Assembly (NCBI RefSeq): GCF_019801605.1
Contig: NZ_JAHVIT010000005.1
Coordinates: 62,001-126,000 of the forward strand
DNA: 64,000 nucleotides
Source: Maritimibacter alkaliphilus
GTDB lineage: Bacteria > Pseudomonadota > Alphaproteobacteria > Rhodobacterales > Rhodobacteraceae
Direction: 5' to 3'
Below the pieces are notes generated by a model that was not told the DNA's origin, made no database searches, and worked only from the letters and a program-made list of their open reading frames with translations. The position numbers were made by a program, and so were the translations under genes. Each line of letters opens with the position of its first letter. Position 1 is the stretch's first letter. Shown one piece after another: positions 35,212 to 44,434 of this stretch.

Positions 35212-36027
35212 TCAGGAGGCCGGGGCGGTGACGGCGACGATCGGGCCCATCTTGCGGCCGAGGTCGTTGCGGTTCAGCTCTGGTGCGTAGATCCGCGAGA
35301 CATTGCCGTCGAAGTAGAGCGCGTTCGGCAGTTTCAGCAGGTCGCGGAAGACCGAGGCGAACTCGTAGAAGGTCACCACCTCGTTCGAGATCACGAAGAC
35401 CGCGCGGCTGCCGTCGGCGCTGGTGCCAACACCATTGCGGACGTAGCGCGAGGTGCCGTCGGGCATGATCCGCGGATGCAGCTCGCCGTTCTGCACCAGC
35501 ATCGGGCCCGACTGGGTCGCATCGCGGCAGGAGCCGGCGGGCCGGTCCTGGAAGGCCAGCGTCTCGATCACCTCGACCCGGTTCTCGTTGATGCAGAGCA
35601 CCCCGTTGGGCAGCATGCCGAAGTTGCCCGGCCCCGCGTTGGGGATCACGCGCATCAGCTCCTTGCCGTTCTCGACATAATGGCCGACCGGCGAGCGGTC
35701 CTCGTGGTACATGCCCGCGTTCATGCCGAAGAGCAGCTGCTTGCCCTCCCCGGCGAGCCGGGCCTGAAGCGCGGTGAATTCGCCGTAGGGCGCGCCACCG
35801 GCATCGTAGAGGAAGAGCCGCAGGTCGGCGCGGGTCACGTCCACCTCGCAAAGCGTGAAGCTGCGGCCCTGGTAGATCTCGTTGCGGCAGGCGACGGGGG
35901 CCTCCTCGGCCTGTGCCGCTGCAGGGGCGGCGAGCGCCGTCAGCGGCAGGGCAAGGCCCAGCAGGGCCCCGGCAAGTCGGCGATGGCGGCGCTGTGTCTT
36001 ACGAGCGGTCATCGGTGCGGTCGTCAT
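35212..36027 (-). CDS. Phosphodiester glycosidase family (NAGPA-like) secreted protein
   Basis: A 271-residue secreted protein, signal peptide about 1-38 (cleavage after AAAQA). It shows the NAGPA/DUF2233 pattern: [56 protein letters not shown], and a late [16 protein letters not shown]. Family members act on phosphodiester-linked sugars; the substrate here is unknown. It overlaps the rbfA end by 29 bp, an unusual partner. ATG at 36027. Confidence 0.87.
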   Translation of the reverse strand: MTTAPMTARKTQRRHRRLAGALLGLALPLTALAAPAAAQAEEAPVACRNEIYQGRSFTLCEVDVTRADLRLFLYDAGGAPYGEFTALQARLAGEGKQLLFGMNAGMYHEDRSPVGHYVENGKELMRVIPNAGPGNFGMLPNGVLCINENRVEVIETLAFQDRPAGSCRDATQSGPMLVQNGELHPRIMPDGTSRYVRNGVGTSADGSRAVFVISNEVVTFYEFASVFRDLLKLPNALYFDGNVSRIYAPELNRNDLGRKMGPIVAVTAPAS

Positions 36028-36487
36028 CCCCGAAATCGTCGTCCTGCCCGTCGTCGTCCTGCGCGTCGTCGTCCTGCGTGTCTTCGTCCACGTCGCGGCG
36101 CACGTCGTCCTGGTTGAACAGGCGCCGGGTCTCGTCCATCCGGTCGAAGGTCTCGTCGAGGCGGAACCGCAGGTCGGGCGTGAACTTCAGCGCCACCTTC
36201 TTGCCGATCATCCGGCGCAGCTCGCTCTTGTTGCGGGCCAGCAGGGACACCGCCTCCTCCTGTCCCTGCCCGCCGAGGGGCAGCACATAGGCGGTGGCGA
36301 TCTTCAGATCGGGAGAGCAGCGAACCTCTCCCACGGTGATGGAGAGGCGGTTCAGCTCCGGGTCATGCACGTCACCACGGGCCAGCACCTCCGAAAGGGC
36401 ACGGCGGATGACTTCGCCGACGCGAAGCTGACGTTGCGAGGGGCCTGCGCCCATACCGGTATCTTGGTGACGTTTCATGCAACGCAT
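35999..36487 (-). CDS. rbfA: Ribosome-binding factor A
   Basis: Late 30S maturation factor, 162 residues. The KH-like core ([21 protein letters not shown], then [21 protein letters not shown] and [18 protein letters not shown]) is intact. The last 30 residues are an acidic Asp-rich tail with the triplet pattern [18 protein letters not shown], beyond the usual end of RbfA. The same bases overlap the start of the phosphodiester glycosidase gene by 29 bp. Start 36487 was taken, with ATG 36478 (MKRHQ) as alternative. It is divergent from dapB. Confidence 0.9.
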   Translation of the reverse strand: MRCMKRHQDTGMGAGPSQRQLRVGEVIRRALSEVLARGDVHDPELNRLSITVGEVRCSPDLKIATAYVLPLGGQGQEEAVSLLARNKSELRRMIGKKVALKFTPDLRFRLDETFDRMDETRRLFNQDDVRRDVDEDTQDDDAQDDDGQDDDFGDDDRTDDRS

Positions 36488-36574
36488 CTAGACTTTCGCC
36501 GCCCCTTTGCCAAGCGTGGAGCAACCGGCTAAGCAGGGTCCGGCCCGCGAAAGGGCGAGAAAACGGAGAGTACC

Positions 36575-37384
36575 ATGGCAGAGCTTCCCGGAATCGTGAT
36601 TACCGGAGCCTCCGGGCGGATGGGCCAGATGCTGGCGCGCACCGTGCTGGACAGCGGCAAGGCCCGGCTCGTCGGCGCGGTCGAGCGCGAGGGCAGTGAC
36701 TGGATCGGGCAGGATCTGGGCGAGGCGATGGGCGGCGCTGCGCTCGGCGTGACGGTCACCGATGACCCGCTGGAGGCCATGGCCAAGGCGCAGGCGGTGC
36801 TGGACTTCACCGCCCCCGCGGCCTCCGTCGCCTTCGCCGAATTGGCCGCGCAGGCCCGCGCCGTGCACGTGATCGGCACCACCGGCTTCGAGCCCGCGGA
36901 CCTGGAAAAGATCGAGGCCGCCGCCCGTCACGCGGTGATCGTGCGCGCGGGCAACATGAGCCTTGGCGTGAACCTGCTGGTGAAGCTGACCCAGAAGGTC
37001 GCCGCCGCGCTGGACGAGGACTTCGACATCGAGGTGATCGAGGCGCACCACAACCGCAAGGTCGATGCGCCCTCGGGCACCGCGCTGATGCTGGGAGAGG
37101 CCGCGGCCGAGGGCCGGGGCGTGAAGCTGACCGACGTGAGCGACAGCGGGCGGGACGGGATCACCGGCGCCCGGCGGCGCGGCGACATCGGCTTCTCTGC
37201 CATTCGCGGTGGCGATATCGTGGGCGAGCATGACGTGCTCTTCGCCGGGCCCGGCGAACGGATCGTGCTGCGCCACATGGCGACCGACCGGGCGATCTTT
37301 GCCCGCGGCGCGCTCAAGGCCGCGCTCTGGGGACAGGACAAGGGGCCGGGGTCCTACGACATGATGGATGTGCTGGGGCTCTGA
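36575..37384 (+). CDS. dapB: 4-hydroxy-tetrahydrodipicolinate reductase
   Basis: Reduces HTPA in the lysine/diaminopimelate pathway using NAD(P)H. It has 269 residues, normal for DapB. The N-terminal nucleotide loop is [10 protein letters not shown], then [16 protein letters not shown], and the substrate signature [15 protein letters not shown] near residues 156-170 with the catalytic His pair. The C-terminus returns to the nucleotide fold ([11 protein letters not shown]). It is divergent from rbfA and followed by a hairpin at 37415. Confidence 0.96.
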   Translation: MAELPGIVITGASGRMGQMLARTVLDSGKARLVGAVEREGSDWIGQDLGEAMGGAALGVTVTDDPLEAMAKAQAVLDFTAPAASVAFAELAAQARAVHVIGTTGFEPADLEKIEAAARHAVIVRAGNMSLGVNLLVKLTQKVAAALDEDFDIEVIEAHHNRKVDAPSGTALMLGEAAAEGRGVKLTDVSDSGRDGITGARRRGDIGFSAIRGGDIVGEHDVLFAGPGERIVLRHMATDRAIFARGALKAALWGQDKGPGSYDMMDVLGL

Positions 37385-37414
37385 GCCGCCCCCGCTGGTC
37401 TGGCAGATTGGTTT

Positions 37415-37439
37415 GAAAGGCCCCCGCGCGGGGCCTTTC
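37415..37439 (+). terminator. Terminator hairpin after dapB
   Basis: GAAAGGCCCC-CGCGC-GGGGCCTTTC, a perfect 10-bp stem 31 bp after the dapB stop. The T-run is short (TTT), inside the stem. Confidence 0.75.
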
Positions 37440-37553
37440 GCGTGTCCGGTCACCGCATGTTTACCGGATCAGGACAGAAACGGCCGGGTGATCCGGTCGC
37501 GGCGCGGGACCGTATACCGGGCATCACTTCAGTGCGACCGAGGGGAGACCCGT

Positions 37554-37976
37554 ATGCCGGACCGAACGTTTTCCTTACGCTTTCCCGCCCACAGGCGACC
37601 CGAGGTGCTGTGGACGCACCTGCTGATGGCCGGGACGATCCTCCTCTCCGCTCTGCTTGGCACCGGGCTGCGGGCTGACAGCGCCTTCGACCGGGTCGAG
37701 AACCGCGAAGGCTTCGTCGCGCAGATCACGGGGCGGGAGCTGACCTATCCCGGCATTCGCCTGCAGGTAAGCGACGCGGGGCGAATCGACGGACGCGCCT
37801 TCGGCCGGCAAGTGACCGGCGACTGGCGCTGGCAGGACGGCTATTTCTGTCGGACGATGTTCTGGGGCCGCAAGGAGCTGGCCTACAATTGCCAACTGGT
37901 CGAGAAGGGCGCGGGCGCGCTGCGCTTTACCTCGGATCGCGGGACGGGCGACTCGGCCGTGCTGCGGCTGCGCTAG
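37554..37976 (+). CDS. Small conserved hypothetical membrane/secreted protein
   Basis: A 140-residue protein. A basic start precedes a hydrophobic segment (LWTHLLMAGTILLSALLG, about residues 19-36), likely a signal anchor or signal peptide. The mature part has FVAQITGRELTYPGIRLQVSDAGRIDGRAFGRQVTG, WRWQDGYFCRTMFWGRKELAYNCQLV and two Cys. The pattern is a beta-rich lipocalin-like fold by eye, but I do not recognise a family. It may be mis-named dihydrodipicolinate reductase in databases because dapB is adjacent; it is not DapB. Confidence 0.7.
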   Translation: MPDRTFSLRFPAHRRPEVLWTHLLMAGTILLSALLGTGLRADSAFDRVENREGFVAQITGRELTYPGIRLQVSDAGRIDGRAFGRQVTGDWRWQDGYFCRTMFWGRKELAYNCQLVEKGAGALRFTSDRGTGDSAVLRLR

Positions 37977-38074
37977 GCGCACCGCGCGACGGGGCCCCGG
38001 CATCGCGGGCCATCAAGGCTCTGGCCGCGCAGGAGAAACCGGCGCGGCGTTCGGGCAGGACGTCGGAAACCGCG

Positions 38075-38254
38075 TCAGAAATCGACGGCGAGGCCCTTCT
38101 TTTCCCAGTCGCCGAAGCGCACGGGTTCGGGGCCGTCACGGCCGCCCAGCTCGGTGGGCAGTTCGAACGCCCCGGCCTTGCGGCGGCGTTCCTCGGCTTC
38201 GGCGAGGGCGCGCTGTGCGGCGGGGGGCAGGTCGCGGGTATCGGATGTGCTCAT
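38075..38254 (-). CDS. DUF1674 protein (SdhAF4-like)
   Basis: A 59-residue DUF1674 protein, related to the succinate dehydrogenase assembly factor 4 family. The conserved C-terminal signature is ELGGRDGPEPVRFGDWEKKGLAVDF. The N-terminal helix is Ala/Glu/Arg-rich (AAQRALAEAEERRRKAG). SdhAF4 assists flavinylated SdhA assembly. Sdh genes are not in the window. It is divergent from the RsmB-like gene, 67 bp away. Confidence 0.87.
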   Translation of the reverse strand: MSTSDTRDLPPAAQRALAEAEERRRKAGAFELPTELGGRDGPEPVRFGDWEKKGLAVDF

Positions 38255-38321
38255 CTTCGCTTCCTCTTTCGCTGGCCCATTGTTATAGGGGTCCGCCCCG
38301 GAAGGGCAAGGAGCCCCCATC

Positions 38322-40352
38322 ATGAGTGACGATCGCAATTCCAAACGCCCCCGCCCGACGGCAGGAGGCTCTTCGCGCGGCGGCGGGTCGACCCCGCGCC
38401 GTGGTGCAGCCCCCGCATCGGGCGGCAGCAACCCCTGGGCCGATCCCTCGACCAGCGGACGCCGGAGCGCGGCCAAGCCAGGCGCGAAGCCGGGCAAGCC
38501 GGGCAAGCCGGGCGGCAAACCCGCAGGCAAGATGGGTGGCAAGCCCGGCGGAAAGCCCGATGGGAAATTCGGCGGCAAGTTCGGCGGCAAGCCCGAGGGC
38601 AAATCCTTCGGCAAGGGCGGTCCGCGCCGGGACGGCGAAGGCCGTGACGGGGGTCGTGACGGCGGCCCCGATGGCGGCAAACCTTGGGAAAAACGTGGCC
38701 CCGCAGGTGAGGGTGGTCGTCCGCCCCGCCGGGACGGCGACCGCCCCGAGGGACGGCGCGATGGCAAGCCGGGTGGCAAACCGGGACAGGGGCGTCCGGG
38801 CCGCGACGGCGAGGGCCGGGGCAAATTCGGCGGCAAGCCCGGTGAAGGCCGCGGCGGGTACCGTGACGACCGCGGCCCTCGCGGTGAAGGCCGCGGTGGG
38901 CCCCGCGATGATCGTAGCCCCCGTGGCGAAGGTCGTGGCGGCCCGCGTGGTGAAAACCGGGGTGGCCACCGTGGCGAAAACCGGGGCGGCCCGCGCGGTG
39001 AAAACCGGGGCGGCAACCGAGACCGGGTCGAGGGCCGCAAGCCGCGCCACGGCGCGGGCGAGCGCCCGACGCCGCAGGCCCCGCGCCTGCCGAAGGAGCC
39101 CCGCCGCGCCGCGCTGCGCCTGCTGGAGGGCGTCCTGACCGAAGGCAAGCTGCTGAGCGAAATGCACCCCGGTCTTGCGCCCATGGCACCCGAGGACCGG
39201 GCCCGCACCCAGCGGCTGACCTCGGACACGCTCCGCTTCCTGCCGCGTCTGGATCAGCTGCTGTCGCAGCACATGGAACGCCTGCCCGACCTCGAGGTGC
39301 TGAACATCCTGCGCCTCGCCGCGCTGGAGCTGGTGCAGGGCGCCGCCGCCCATGGCGTGGTGAACGAGGCCGTCGAGGCCTGTTCGAAACTGCCGCGTCA
39401 CGGCCACCTCAAGGGCCTCGTGAACGCCGTGCTGCGGCGCGTCTCGGAAGGCGGGGAAGCGGCTTGGGCCGCCCTGCCCGTGCCCGAGATGCCCGAGTGG
39501 CTGCGCGAGCCGCTGATCGAGGGCTGGGGCGAAGAGGCGATCGAGGGCATGGAGGCGGCCCATGCCGCCGGGGCGCCCCTCGACATCACCCCGCGCGATC
39601 CCGCGCAGGCCGCGGCGCTGGCCGAACAACTGGGTGGCACGCTGCTGCCCACCGGATCGATCCGCCTGACGGAGCCGGGCAAGATCTCGGCCCTGCCGGG
39701 CTTCGACGAGGGCGCATGGTGGGTGCAGGACGCCGCCGCCGCCCTGCCCGCCCGCCTGCTGGCAGCCCAGCCGGGCGAGCGCGTGCTCGACCTCTGCGCG
39801 GCGCCGGGGGGCAAGACCATGCAGCTGGCGGCAGCCGGTGCCGATGTGACGGCGGTCGATGTCTCGGAGAAGCGGCTTGAAACCGTGTCCGAGAACCTTG
39901 GCCGGACCGGGCTCACGGCCTCGATCATAGCCTCCGACGCGCTTGCCTTCACCGGTGAGGCCTTCGATGCGATCCTGCTGGATGCGCCCTGTTCGGCCAC
40001 CGGCACGATCCGGCGCCACCCGGACCTGCCCTATGCCAAGGACGGCAGCGACTTCGCCGGGCTCTTCGAGCTGCAGGAGAAGATGATCGACCATGCGCTC
40101 AGCCTGCTGAAGCCCGGCGGGCGGCTGGTCTACTGCACCTGCTCGCTTCTGCCGGACGAAGGCGAGGTCCAGATCGAGGAGGCACAGGTGCGCAACCCGC
40201 AGCTGACCGTTGATCCGGTGCCCGAGGACCTGCCCGGACTGGAGCCCGAGTGGCTGGCCGAGGAAGGCGGACTGCGCCTGCGGCCCGATTTCTGGGCAGA
40301 GCGCGGCGGCATGGACGGTTTCTACATGGCCGTGCTGCGCAAACCGGCCTGA
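38322..40352 (+). CDS. RsmB/NOP-type rRNA m5C methyltransferase with long disordered N-terminus
   Basis: A 676-residue SAM-dependent RNA cytosine-C5 methyltransferase. Residues 1-257 are low complexity: a KPGGKP-type basic block (about 51-98) and an Arg/Gly/Asp block with repeated RGG, GEGRGG and GENRGG (about 175-235). The NusB-like helical domain then begins (AALRLLEGVLTEGK), and the catalytic domain has LCAAPGGKT, LLDAPCSATGT (motif IV Cys) and VYCTCSLLPDEGE (motif VI Cys). Both catalytic Cys are present. Usual RsmB-type proteins are about 390-450 residues, so the extension is unusual. It ends before a GC hairpin at 40379. Confidence 0.92.
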   Translation: MSDDRNSKRPRPTAGGSSRGGGSTPRRGAAPASGGSNPWADPSTSGRRSAAKPGAKPGKPGKPGGKPAGKMGGKPGGKPDGKFGGKFGGKPEGKSFGKGGPRRDGEGRDGGRDGGPDGGKPWEKRGPAGEGGRPPRRDGDRPEGRRDGKPGGKPGQGRPGRDGEGRGKFGGKPGEGRGGYRDDRGPRGEGRGGPRDDRSPRGEGRGGPRGENRGGHRGENRGGPRGENRGGNRDRVEGRKPRHGAGERPTPQAPRLPKEPRRAALRLLEGVLTEGKLLSEMHPGLAPMAPEDRARTQRLTSDTLRFLPRLDQLLSQHMERLPDLEVLNILRLAALELVQGAAAHGVVNEAVEACSKLPRHGHLKGLVNAVLRRVSEGGEAAWAALPVPEMPEWLREPLIEGWGEEAIEGMEAAHAAGAPLDITPRDPAQAAALAEQLGGTLLPTGSIRLTEPGKISALPGFDEGAWWVQDAAAALPARLLAAQPGERVLDLCAAPGGKTMQLAAAGADVTAVDVSEKRLETVSENLGRTGLTASIIASDALAFTGEAFDAILLDAPCSATGTIRRHPDLPYAKDGSDFAGLFELQEKMIDHALSLLKPGGRLVYCTCSLLPDEGEVQIEEAQVRNPQLTVDPVPEDLPGLEPEWLAEEGGLRLRPDFWAERGGMDGFYMAVLRKPA

Positions 40353-40378
40353 TCCTGCCTGTCTTCTGACCGACATTC

Positions 40379-40410
40379 GGCCCGGTCCCGCCTGAACGCG
40401 GGGCCGGGCC
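40379..40410. terminator. GC-rich hairpin after the RsmB-like gene
   Basis: GGCCCGGTCCCGC-CTGAAC-GCGGGGCCGGGCC, a 13-bp stem with one G-T pair, starting 26 bp after the stop. There is no T-run (AAATTG follows), so it is a weak candidate terminator or RNA 3' end. Confidence 0.6.
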
Positions 40411-40705
40411 AAATTGTGATCGCCCCAGCCCCTCCGAGGCCTTGCACACGGTTGATCCCGTCCCCCCGGGTGATTACTTTGAATCACGTGAGCGCGGGAG
40501 GTTCCGATCCCCGCGTGGTGCCATGTGACATGGTTTCCGGGCGGCAACGGCGTCGCCCCGGCGGTGGGGCGCAGACGCCCATCCCGCGGACTTTCAGAAG
40601 ACACGACCCGCCACGGGCCCTTCAGGGGCGTGGCCGCGCCATAGGCTTTCCGCCGTGGCAGCGATTGGAACAGACGACACGCGTTCAGCCGGGGAAGGGG
40701 GCTCT
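40411..40705. other. Upstream region of the outer-membrane barrel gene
   Basis: About 295 bp with no supported gene. GTGATT-N6-AATCAC (40470-40487) is an inverted repeat that may be an operator. CATGTGACATG follows near 40522-40532. Promoter position is unclear. Confidence 0.4.
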
Positions 40706-41743
40706 ATGCGATCGGATGATGACAGGACCAGACGGTGGCCCCGCCGCGCAGCCCTGCGCAAGGCGGGTCTTACGCTGTGCGCGGCCCTCACGGCCGCCCT
40801 CACTCTCCCCGCGCCCGGTGTCCGGGCGCAGGTGGAGAGCAGCGCGACCTCCACCAGCCTCAGCCTGATGGAGGCGCGGACCAATTCCATGATCGCGCAG
40901 CAGTCCGACCTGCTGCATTTCCTGACGACCCGGCGCAAGTTCAACCTCTACAGCAAGGTGACCGGCGACGACGGCACGCTGCGCCTGAAGACCGGCAACC
41001 GCCTGCCGGTCTGGGCCGAGGCGGCGGCGAACTGGTCCAAGCTCGACGGGACCGAGACCGAGACGATGAGCGCGACCCTCGGCTTCCACATGCCCCGGGG
41101 CGAGAAGCTGGTCTATGGCGTCCTGCTGCAGGTCGACCACGGCGGCACCGGCACGACCAGCGACGACAAGTTCGCCGAGGGCTGGCTGGCCGGGCCCTAC
41201 ATGATCGCGCAGCTGACGGACCATCCGCTCTACTTCGAGGGGCGGCTGCTCTATGGCCAGTCGCGCAGCAAGCTGACGCTGCCCGCGGGCCGGGTGGGCT
41301 ATCGCAGCCAGCGCTGGCAGACCCGGCTCAAGCTCTCGGGCGAGATGCCGCGCGAGAACGTGACATGGCGGCCCAACCTCAGCTTCATCTATGGCGCCAC
41401 CAAGCATGGCGCGGTGACCGACAGCCTCGGCGCCGGGCTGCCGGCGCAGATGGTGGCGATCGGGCGGGTCACGCTGGGGCTCGATTTCGACGTCCCGCTG
41501 ACAGCGGAGGTGGGCAACTTCTCCCTCGTGGGCGGGCTCTCGGGCAACTGGAACTCCACCGCCACGGGCGAGACGGCGGTCGCGCTGCCGGGCCGCAACG
41601 ATGGCTGGGCCAAGGCGCGGCTCGGCTTCCGCCGCACCCTGCCGGAGGGCACGGTTCTGGGCGGGCAGGCCTATGTCGAGGGGCTGGGCTCCAACACCTA
41701 CGAGAACTACGGCCTGACCCTGAACCTGACCGCGAAGTTCTGA
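40706..41743 (+). CDS. Autotransporter-like outer-membrane beta-barrel protein
   Basis: A 345-residue secreted protein with an N-terminal signal peptide (cleavage after VRA-Q, about residue 43) and a body of alternating amphipathic strands (LVYGVLLQVDHGG, PLYFEGRLLYGQSRSKL, TLGLDFDVPL, FSLVGGLSGNW). It ends in LTLNLTAKF, with the terminal Phe that outer-membrane proteins need for BAM insertion. The size fits an autotransporter beta-domain-like protein with almost no passenger. GGGG is near the ATG. The function is unknown. The 3' end nearly abuts the convergent hydroxyisourate hydrolase gene (3 bp). Confidence 0.72.
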   Translation: MRSDDDRTRRWPRRAALRKAGLTLCAALTAALTLPAPGVRAQVESSATSTSLSLMEARTNSMIAQQSDLLHFLTTRRKFNLYSKVTGDDGTLRLKTGNRLPVWAEAAANWSKLDGTETETMSATLGFHMPRGEKLVYGVLLQVDHGGTGTTSDDKFAEGWLAGPYMIAQLTDHPLYFEGRLLYGQSRSKLTLPAGRVGYRSQRWQTRLKLSGEMPRENVTWRPNLSFIYGATKHGAVTDSLGAGLPAQMVAIGRVTLGLDFDVPLTAEVGNFSLVGGLSGNWNSTATGETAVALPGRNDGWAKARLGFRRTLPEGTVLGGQAYVEGLGSNTYENYGLTLNLTAKF

Positions 41744-41746
41744 GCT

Positions 41747-42106
41747 TCAGCTGCCGCGGTAGGTGGAATAGCCGAAGGGCGAGAGCAGCAGCGGCACGTG
41801 GTAATGCGCCTCCGGGTCCGAGATGCCGAAGCGGATCGGCACCCGGTCGAGGAAGCGCGGCTCTTCCGGCGGCGTACCGCTGGCATCGAGGTAAGCGCCC
41901 GCCTCGAAGACCAGCTCGTAAAGGCCCGGCGCGAAATCCTCTGCCGGCAGGATCGGCGCATCGGTGCGCCCGTCATCGTTGGTCAGCATGCAGGCCAGCT
42001 CCTCCCGGCTCTCGCCCTCGATCCGGTAGAGTGTCACGGCAAGGCCTGCGGCGGGCGTGCCGCGGGCAGTGTCCAGAACATGGGTCGTCAGATAGCCCTC
42101 GGCCAT
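41747..42106 (-). CDS. 5-hydroxyisourate hydrolase (transthyretin-like)
   Basis: Hydrolyses 5-hydroxyisourate to OHCU in urate breakdown. It has 119 residues, family-typical. The N-terminal [13 protein letters not shown] has the catalytic His, [28 protein letters not shown] ends with the diagnostic YRGS, and the second catalytic His region is AHYHVP. It diverges by 89 bp from the allantoinase fusion gene. No urate oxidase is seen in the window. Confidence 0.94.
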   Translation of the reverse strand: MAEGYLTTHVLDTARGTPAAGLAVTLYRIEGESREELACMLTNDDGRTDAPILPAEDFAPGLYELVFEAGAYLDASGTPPEEPRFLDRVPIRFGISDPEAHYHVPLLLSPFGYSTYRGS

Positions 42107-42195
42107 GACGCAGCCTCCCTTCGCGTATTTTCCCTTGAACTGCCCGGGCCTGCGGCGTTGAGTTGCCGGGGTCCTGACTTGAGGGAGAGAACCAC

Positions 42196-43611
42196 ATGCA
42201 CCGCTACCCGCGCAACCTGATCGGTTATGGTCCCACGCCGCCGGATCCGGCATGGCCGGGCGGGGCGAAGATCGCGGTGAGCTTCGTGCTGAACTACGAA
42301 GAAGGCGGCGAGAACAACCTGCTGCACGGCGATGCCGCCTCCGAGGCCTTCCTGTCCGAGATCGTCGGCGCCGCGCCCTGGCCCGGCCAGCGGCACTGGA
42401 ACATGGAAAGCAACTACGAATACGGCGCCCGCGCCGGGTTCTGGCGGCTGCACCGCCTGTTCACCGGGGCGAAGATCCCGCTGACCGTCTACGGCGTGAC
42501 CACCGCGCTTGCGCGCAGCCCCGAACAGCTTTGGGCCATGCAGGAGGCAGGCTGGGAAATCGCCAGCCACGGTCTGAAGTGGATCGAGCACAAGGACATG
42601 ACCGAAGAGGAAGAGCGCGGCCACATGGAAGAGGCCGTACGGCTTCATACCGAGGTCGTGGGCACCCCGCCGCAGGGCTGGTACACCGGGCGCTGCTCCA
42701 TGAACACGGTCAAGCTGGCGGCGGAGCTGGGGATGGACTGGGTCTCTGACACCATCGACGACGACCTGCCCTACTGGCTGCCGGTCGGTGACCGCAACCA
42801 GCTGGTGATCCCCTACACGATGGACGCCAACGACATGCGCTTTGCCGTGGCCGCGGGTTTTGGCGGCGGGGACGAGTTCTTCACCTACCTCAAGGACAGT
42901 TTCGATGCGCTCTATGCCGAGGGGCAGGCCGGCGCGGCCAAGATGATGTCGATCGGCATGCACTGCCGCATCCTCGGCCGTCCGGGCCGCATCATGGCGC
43001 TGAAACGCTTCCTCGACTACGCGCAGTCCCACGCGGGCGTCTGGTTCCCGCGCCGTATCGACATCGCCAAGCACTGGAAGGCCGTGCATCCGCCGTCGCG
43101 CTTCGGGCTCAAGCCCTCGCAGATGGACCGCGAGACCTTCGTGAAGACCTTCGGCGGCATCGTCGAACATTCGCCCTGGGTGGCGGAGCGGGCCTTCGAC
43201 CTCGAACTGGGCCCGGCACATGACCGCGCCGTGGGGCTCCAGAACGCGCTGGTCCGCGTCCTGCGCTCGGCCTCGGACGAGGAGAAACTGGCCGTGCTGA
43301 AACTGCACCCCGACCTTGCCGGCAAGCTGCAACAGGCCAAGCGGCTCACGCCCGAGAGCGAGGACGAACAATCCTCCGCCGGGCTGACCGCGCTGACGGA
43401 CGCGGAACGCGCCACCTTCACGGCGCGGAACGAGGCCTACCAGTCGAAATTCGGCTTCCCCTTTATCATTGCGGCGAAAGACAATACCAAGGCGACCATC
43501 ATGGCCGCCTTCGAGACCCGCCTCGCCAATGACCGCGAGACAGAGTTCCGGACGGCCTGCGCTCAGGTCGAGCGTATTGTCTATCACCGACTGAAGGATT
43601 TGCTGCCGTGA
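42196..43611 (+). CDS. Allantoinase (PuuE) / OHCU decarboxylase fusion
   Basis: A 471-residue bifunctional enzyme. Residues 1 to about 310 are the PuuE-type (polysaccharide-deacetylase fold) allantoinase, with [20 protein letters not shown] (metal His) and [11 protein letters not shown]. Residues from about 320 on are the 2-oxo-4-hydroxy-4-carboxy-5-ureidoimidazoline decarboxylase domain, with [34 protein letters not shown], and [19 protein letters not shown]. Together they turn OHCU to S-allantoin and then to allantoate. First gene of puuE-allE-allA-permease. Confidence 0.93.
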   Translation: MHRYPRNLIGYGPTPPDPAWPGGAKIAVSFVLNYEEGGENNLLHGDAASEAFLSEIVGAAPWPGQRHWNMESNYEYGARAGFWRLHRLFTGAKIPLTVYGVTTALARSPEQLWAMQEAGWEIASHGLKWIEHKDMTEEEERGHMEEAVRLHTEVVGTPPQGWYTGRCSMNTVKLAAELGMDWVSDTIDDDLPYWLPVGDRNQLVIPYTMDANDMRFAVAAGFGGGDEFFTYLKDSFDALYAEGQAGAAKMMSIGMHCRILGRPGRIMALKRFLDYAQSHAGVWFPRRIDIAKHWKAVHPPSRFGLKPSQMDRETFVKTFGGIVEHSPWVAERAFDLELGPAHDRAVGLQNALVRVLRSASDEEKLAVLKLHPDLAGKLQQAKRLTPESEDEQSSAGLTALTDAERATFTARNEAYQSKFGFPFIIAAKDNTKATIMAAFETRLANDRETEFRTACAQVERIVYHRLKDLLP

Positions 43612-44429
43612 CCCGCAGCTACTATGCGCCGCAAGGCGGACTGCCCGGACAGAACGAGGCGCTTTACGAGCCTGCCCGTTTCACCACCTCCTACGCGCTG
43701 ATCCCGGCGGTGACGATGACCGATATCGTCACCTCCAACCTGCCGGGCTGGGACAAGACCCGCGCCTGGATCATCGCCCGCCCGATGACCGGCTTTGCCG
43801 AGACCTTCGCCCAGCTGATCGTAGAAGTGGCCCCCGGCGGCGGCGCCACCGCGCCCGAGCCCGATGCGGGCGCCGAGGGCGTGGTCTTCGTGGTCAAGGG
43901 CACCGTCACCGTCACCATCGACGGCACCGCCCATGTGTTGAGCGAGGGCGGCTATGCTTTCCTCGCGCCCGGGGCCGACTGGCAGGTGGCGAACACATCC
44001 CAAGCGCCGGTGACCTTCCACTGGGTGCGCAAGCGCTACGAGGTGGCCCCCGGTGTCGCCACACCGGACAGCTTCGTCTCCTGCGATGCCGAGGGCACGC
44101 TGATCGAGATGAAGGACACCGACGGCGGATGGGCCACCACCCGTTTCGTCGCGCCGGATGACCTGCGCCACGACATGCACGTGAACATCGTCACGATCCG
44201 CCCCGGCAACCGGATTCCCTTCGCCGAAACCCACGTGATGGAACACGGGCTCTACGTGCTTCAGGGTCGCGGCCGCTACCTGCTGAACACCGATTGGGTC
44301 GACGTGGGCCCGGGTGATTTCATGTGGCTGCGCGCCTTCTGCCCGCAGGCCTGCGTGGCCGAGGGCGACACGGACTTCCGCTACCTGCTCTACAAGGACG
44401 TGAACCGCCATCCCGGACTGACCCTGTGA
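43608..44429 (+). CDS. (S)-ureidoglycine aminohydrolase
   Basis: A 273-residue bicupin enzyme (AllE/UGlyAH family) that converts (S)-ureidoglycine to (S)-ureidoglycolate and ammonia. The N-terminal cupin has TYALIPAVTMTDIVTSNLPGWD, the linker has FVAPDDLRHDMHVNIVTIRPG, and the second cupin has the metal ligands in PFAETHVMEHGLYVLQG. Its ATG overlaps the puuE fusion stop by 4 bp. No allantoate amidohydrolase is in the window, so the step between allantoate and ureidoglycine is supplied elsewhere (inference). Confidence 0.93.
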   Translation: MTRSYYAPQGGLPGQNEALYEPARFTTSYALIPAVTMTDIVTSNLPGWDKTRAWIIARPMTGFAETFAQLIVEVAPGGGATAPEPDAGAEGVVFVVKGTVTVTIDGTAHVLSEGGYAFLAPGADWQVANTSQAPVTFHWVRKRYEVAPGVATPDSFVSCDAEGTLIEMKDTDGGWATTRFVAPDDLRHDMHVNIVTIRPGNRIPFAETHVMEHGLYVLQGRGRYLLNTDWVDVGPGDFMWLRAFCPQACVAEGDTDFRYLLYKDVNRHPGLTL

Positions 44430-44434
44430 GCCAG

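Noticed and set aside
37554-37976. Second dihydrodipicolinate reductase
   Set aside because: It lacks the nucleotide-binding loop and the [13 protein letters not shown] motif, and is far too short. It is a different small secreted or membrane protein.
38800-39060. Repeated units in the RsmB-like gene that might look like a CRISPR array or minisatellite
   Set aside because: Units are in frame, vary in length, code for RGG/GENRGG peptides, and have no regular spacers.
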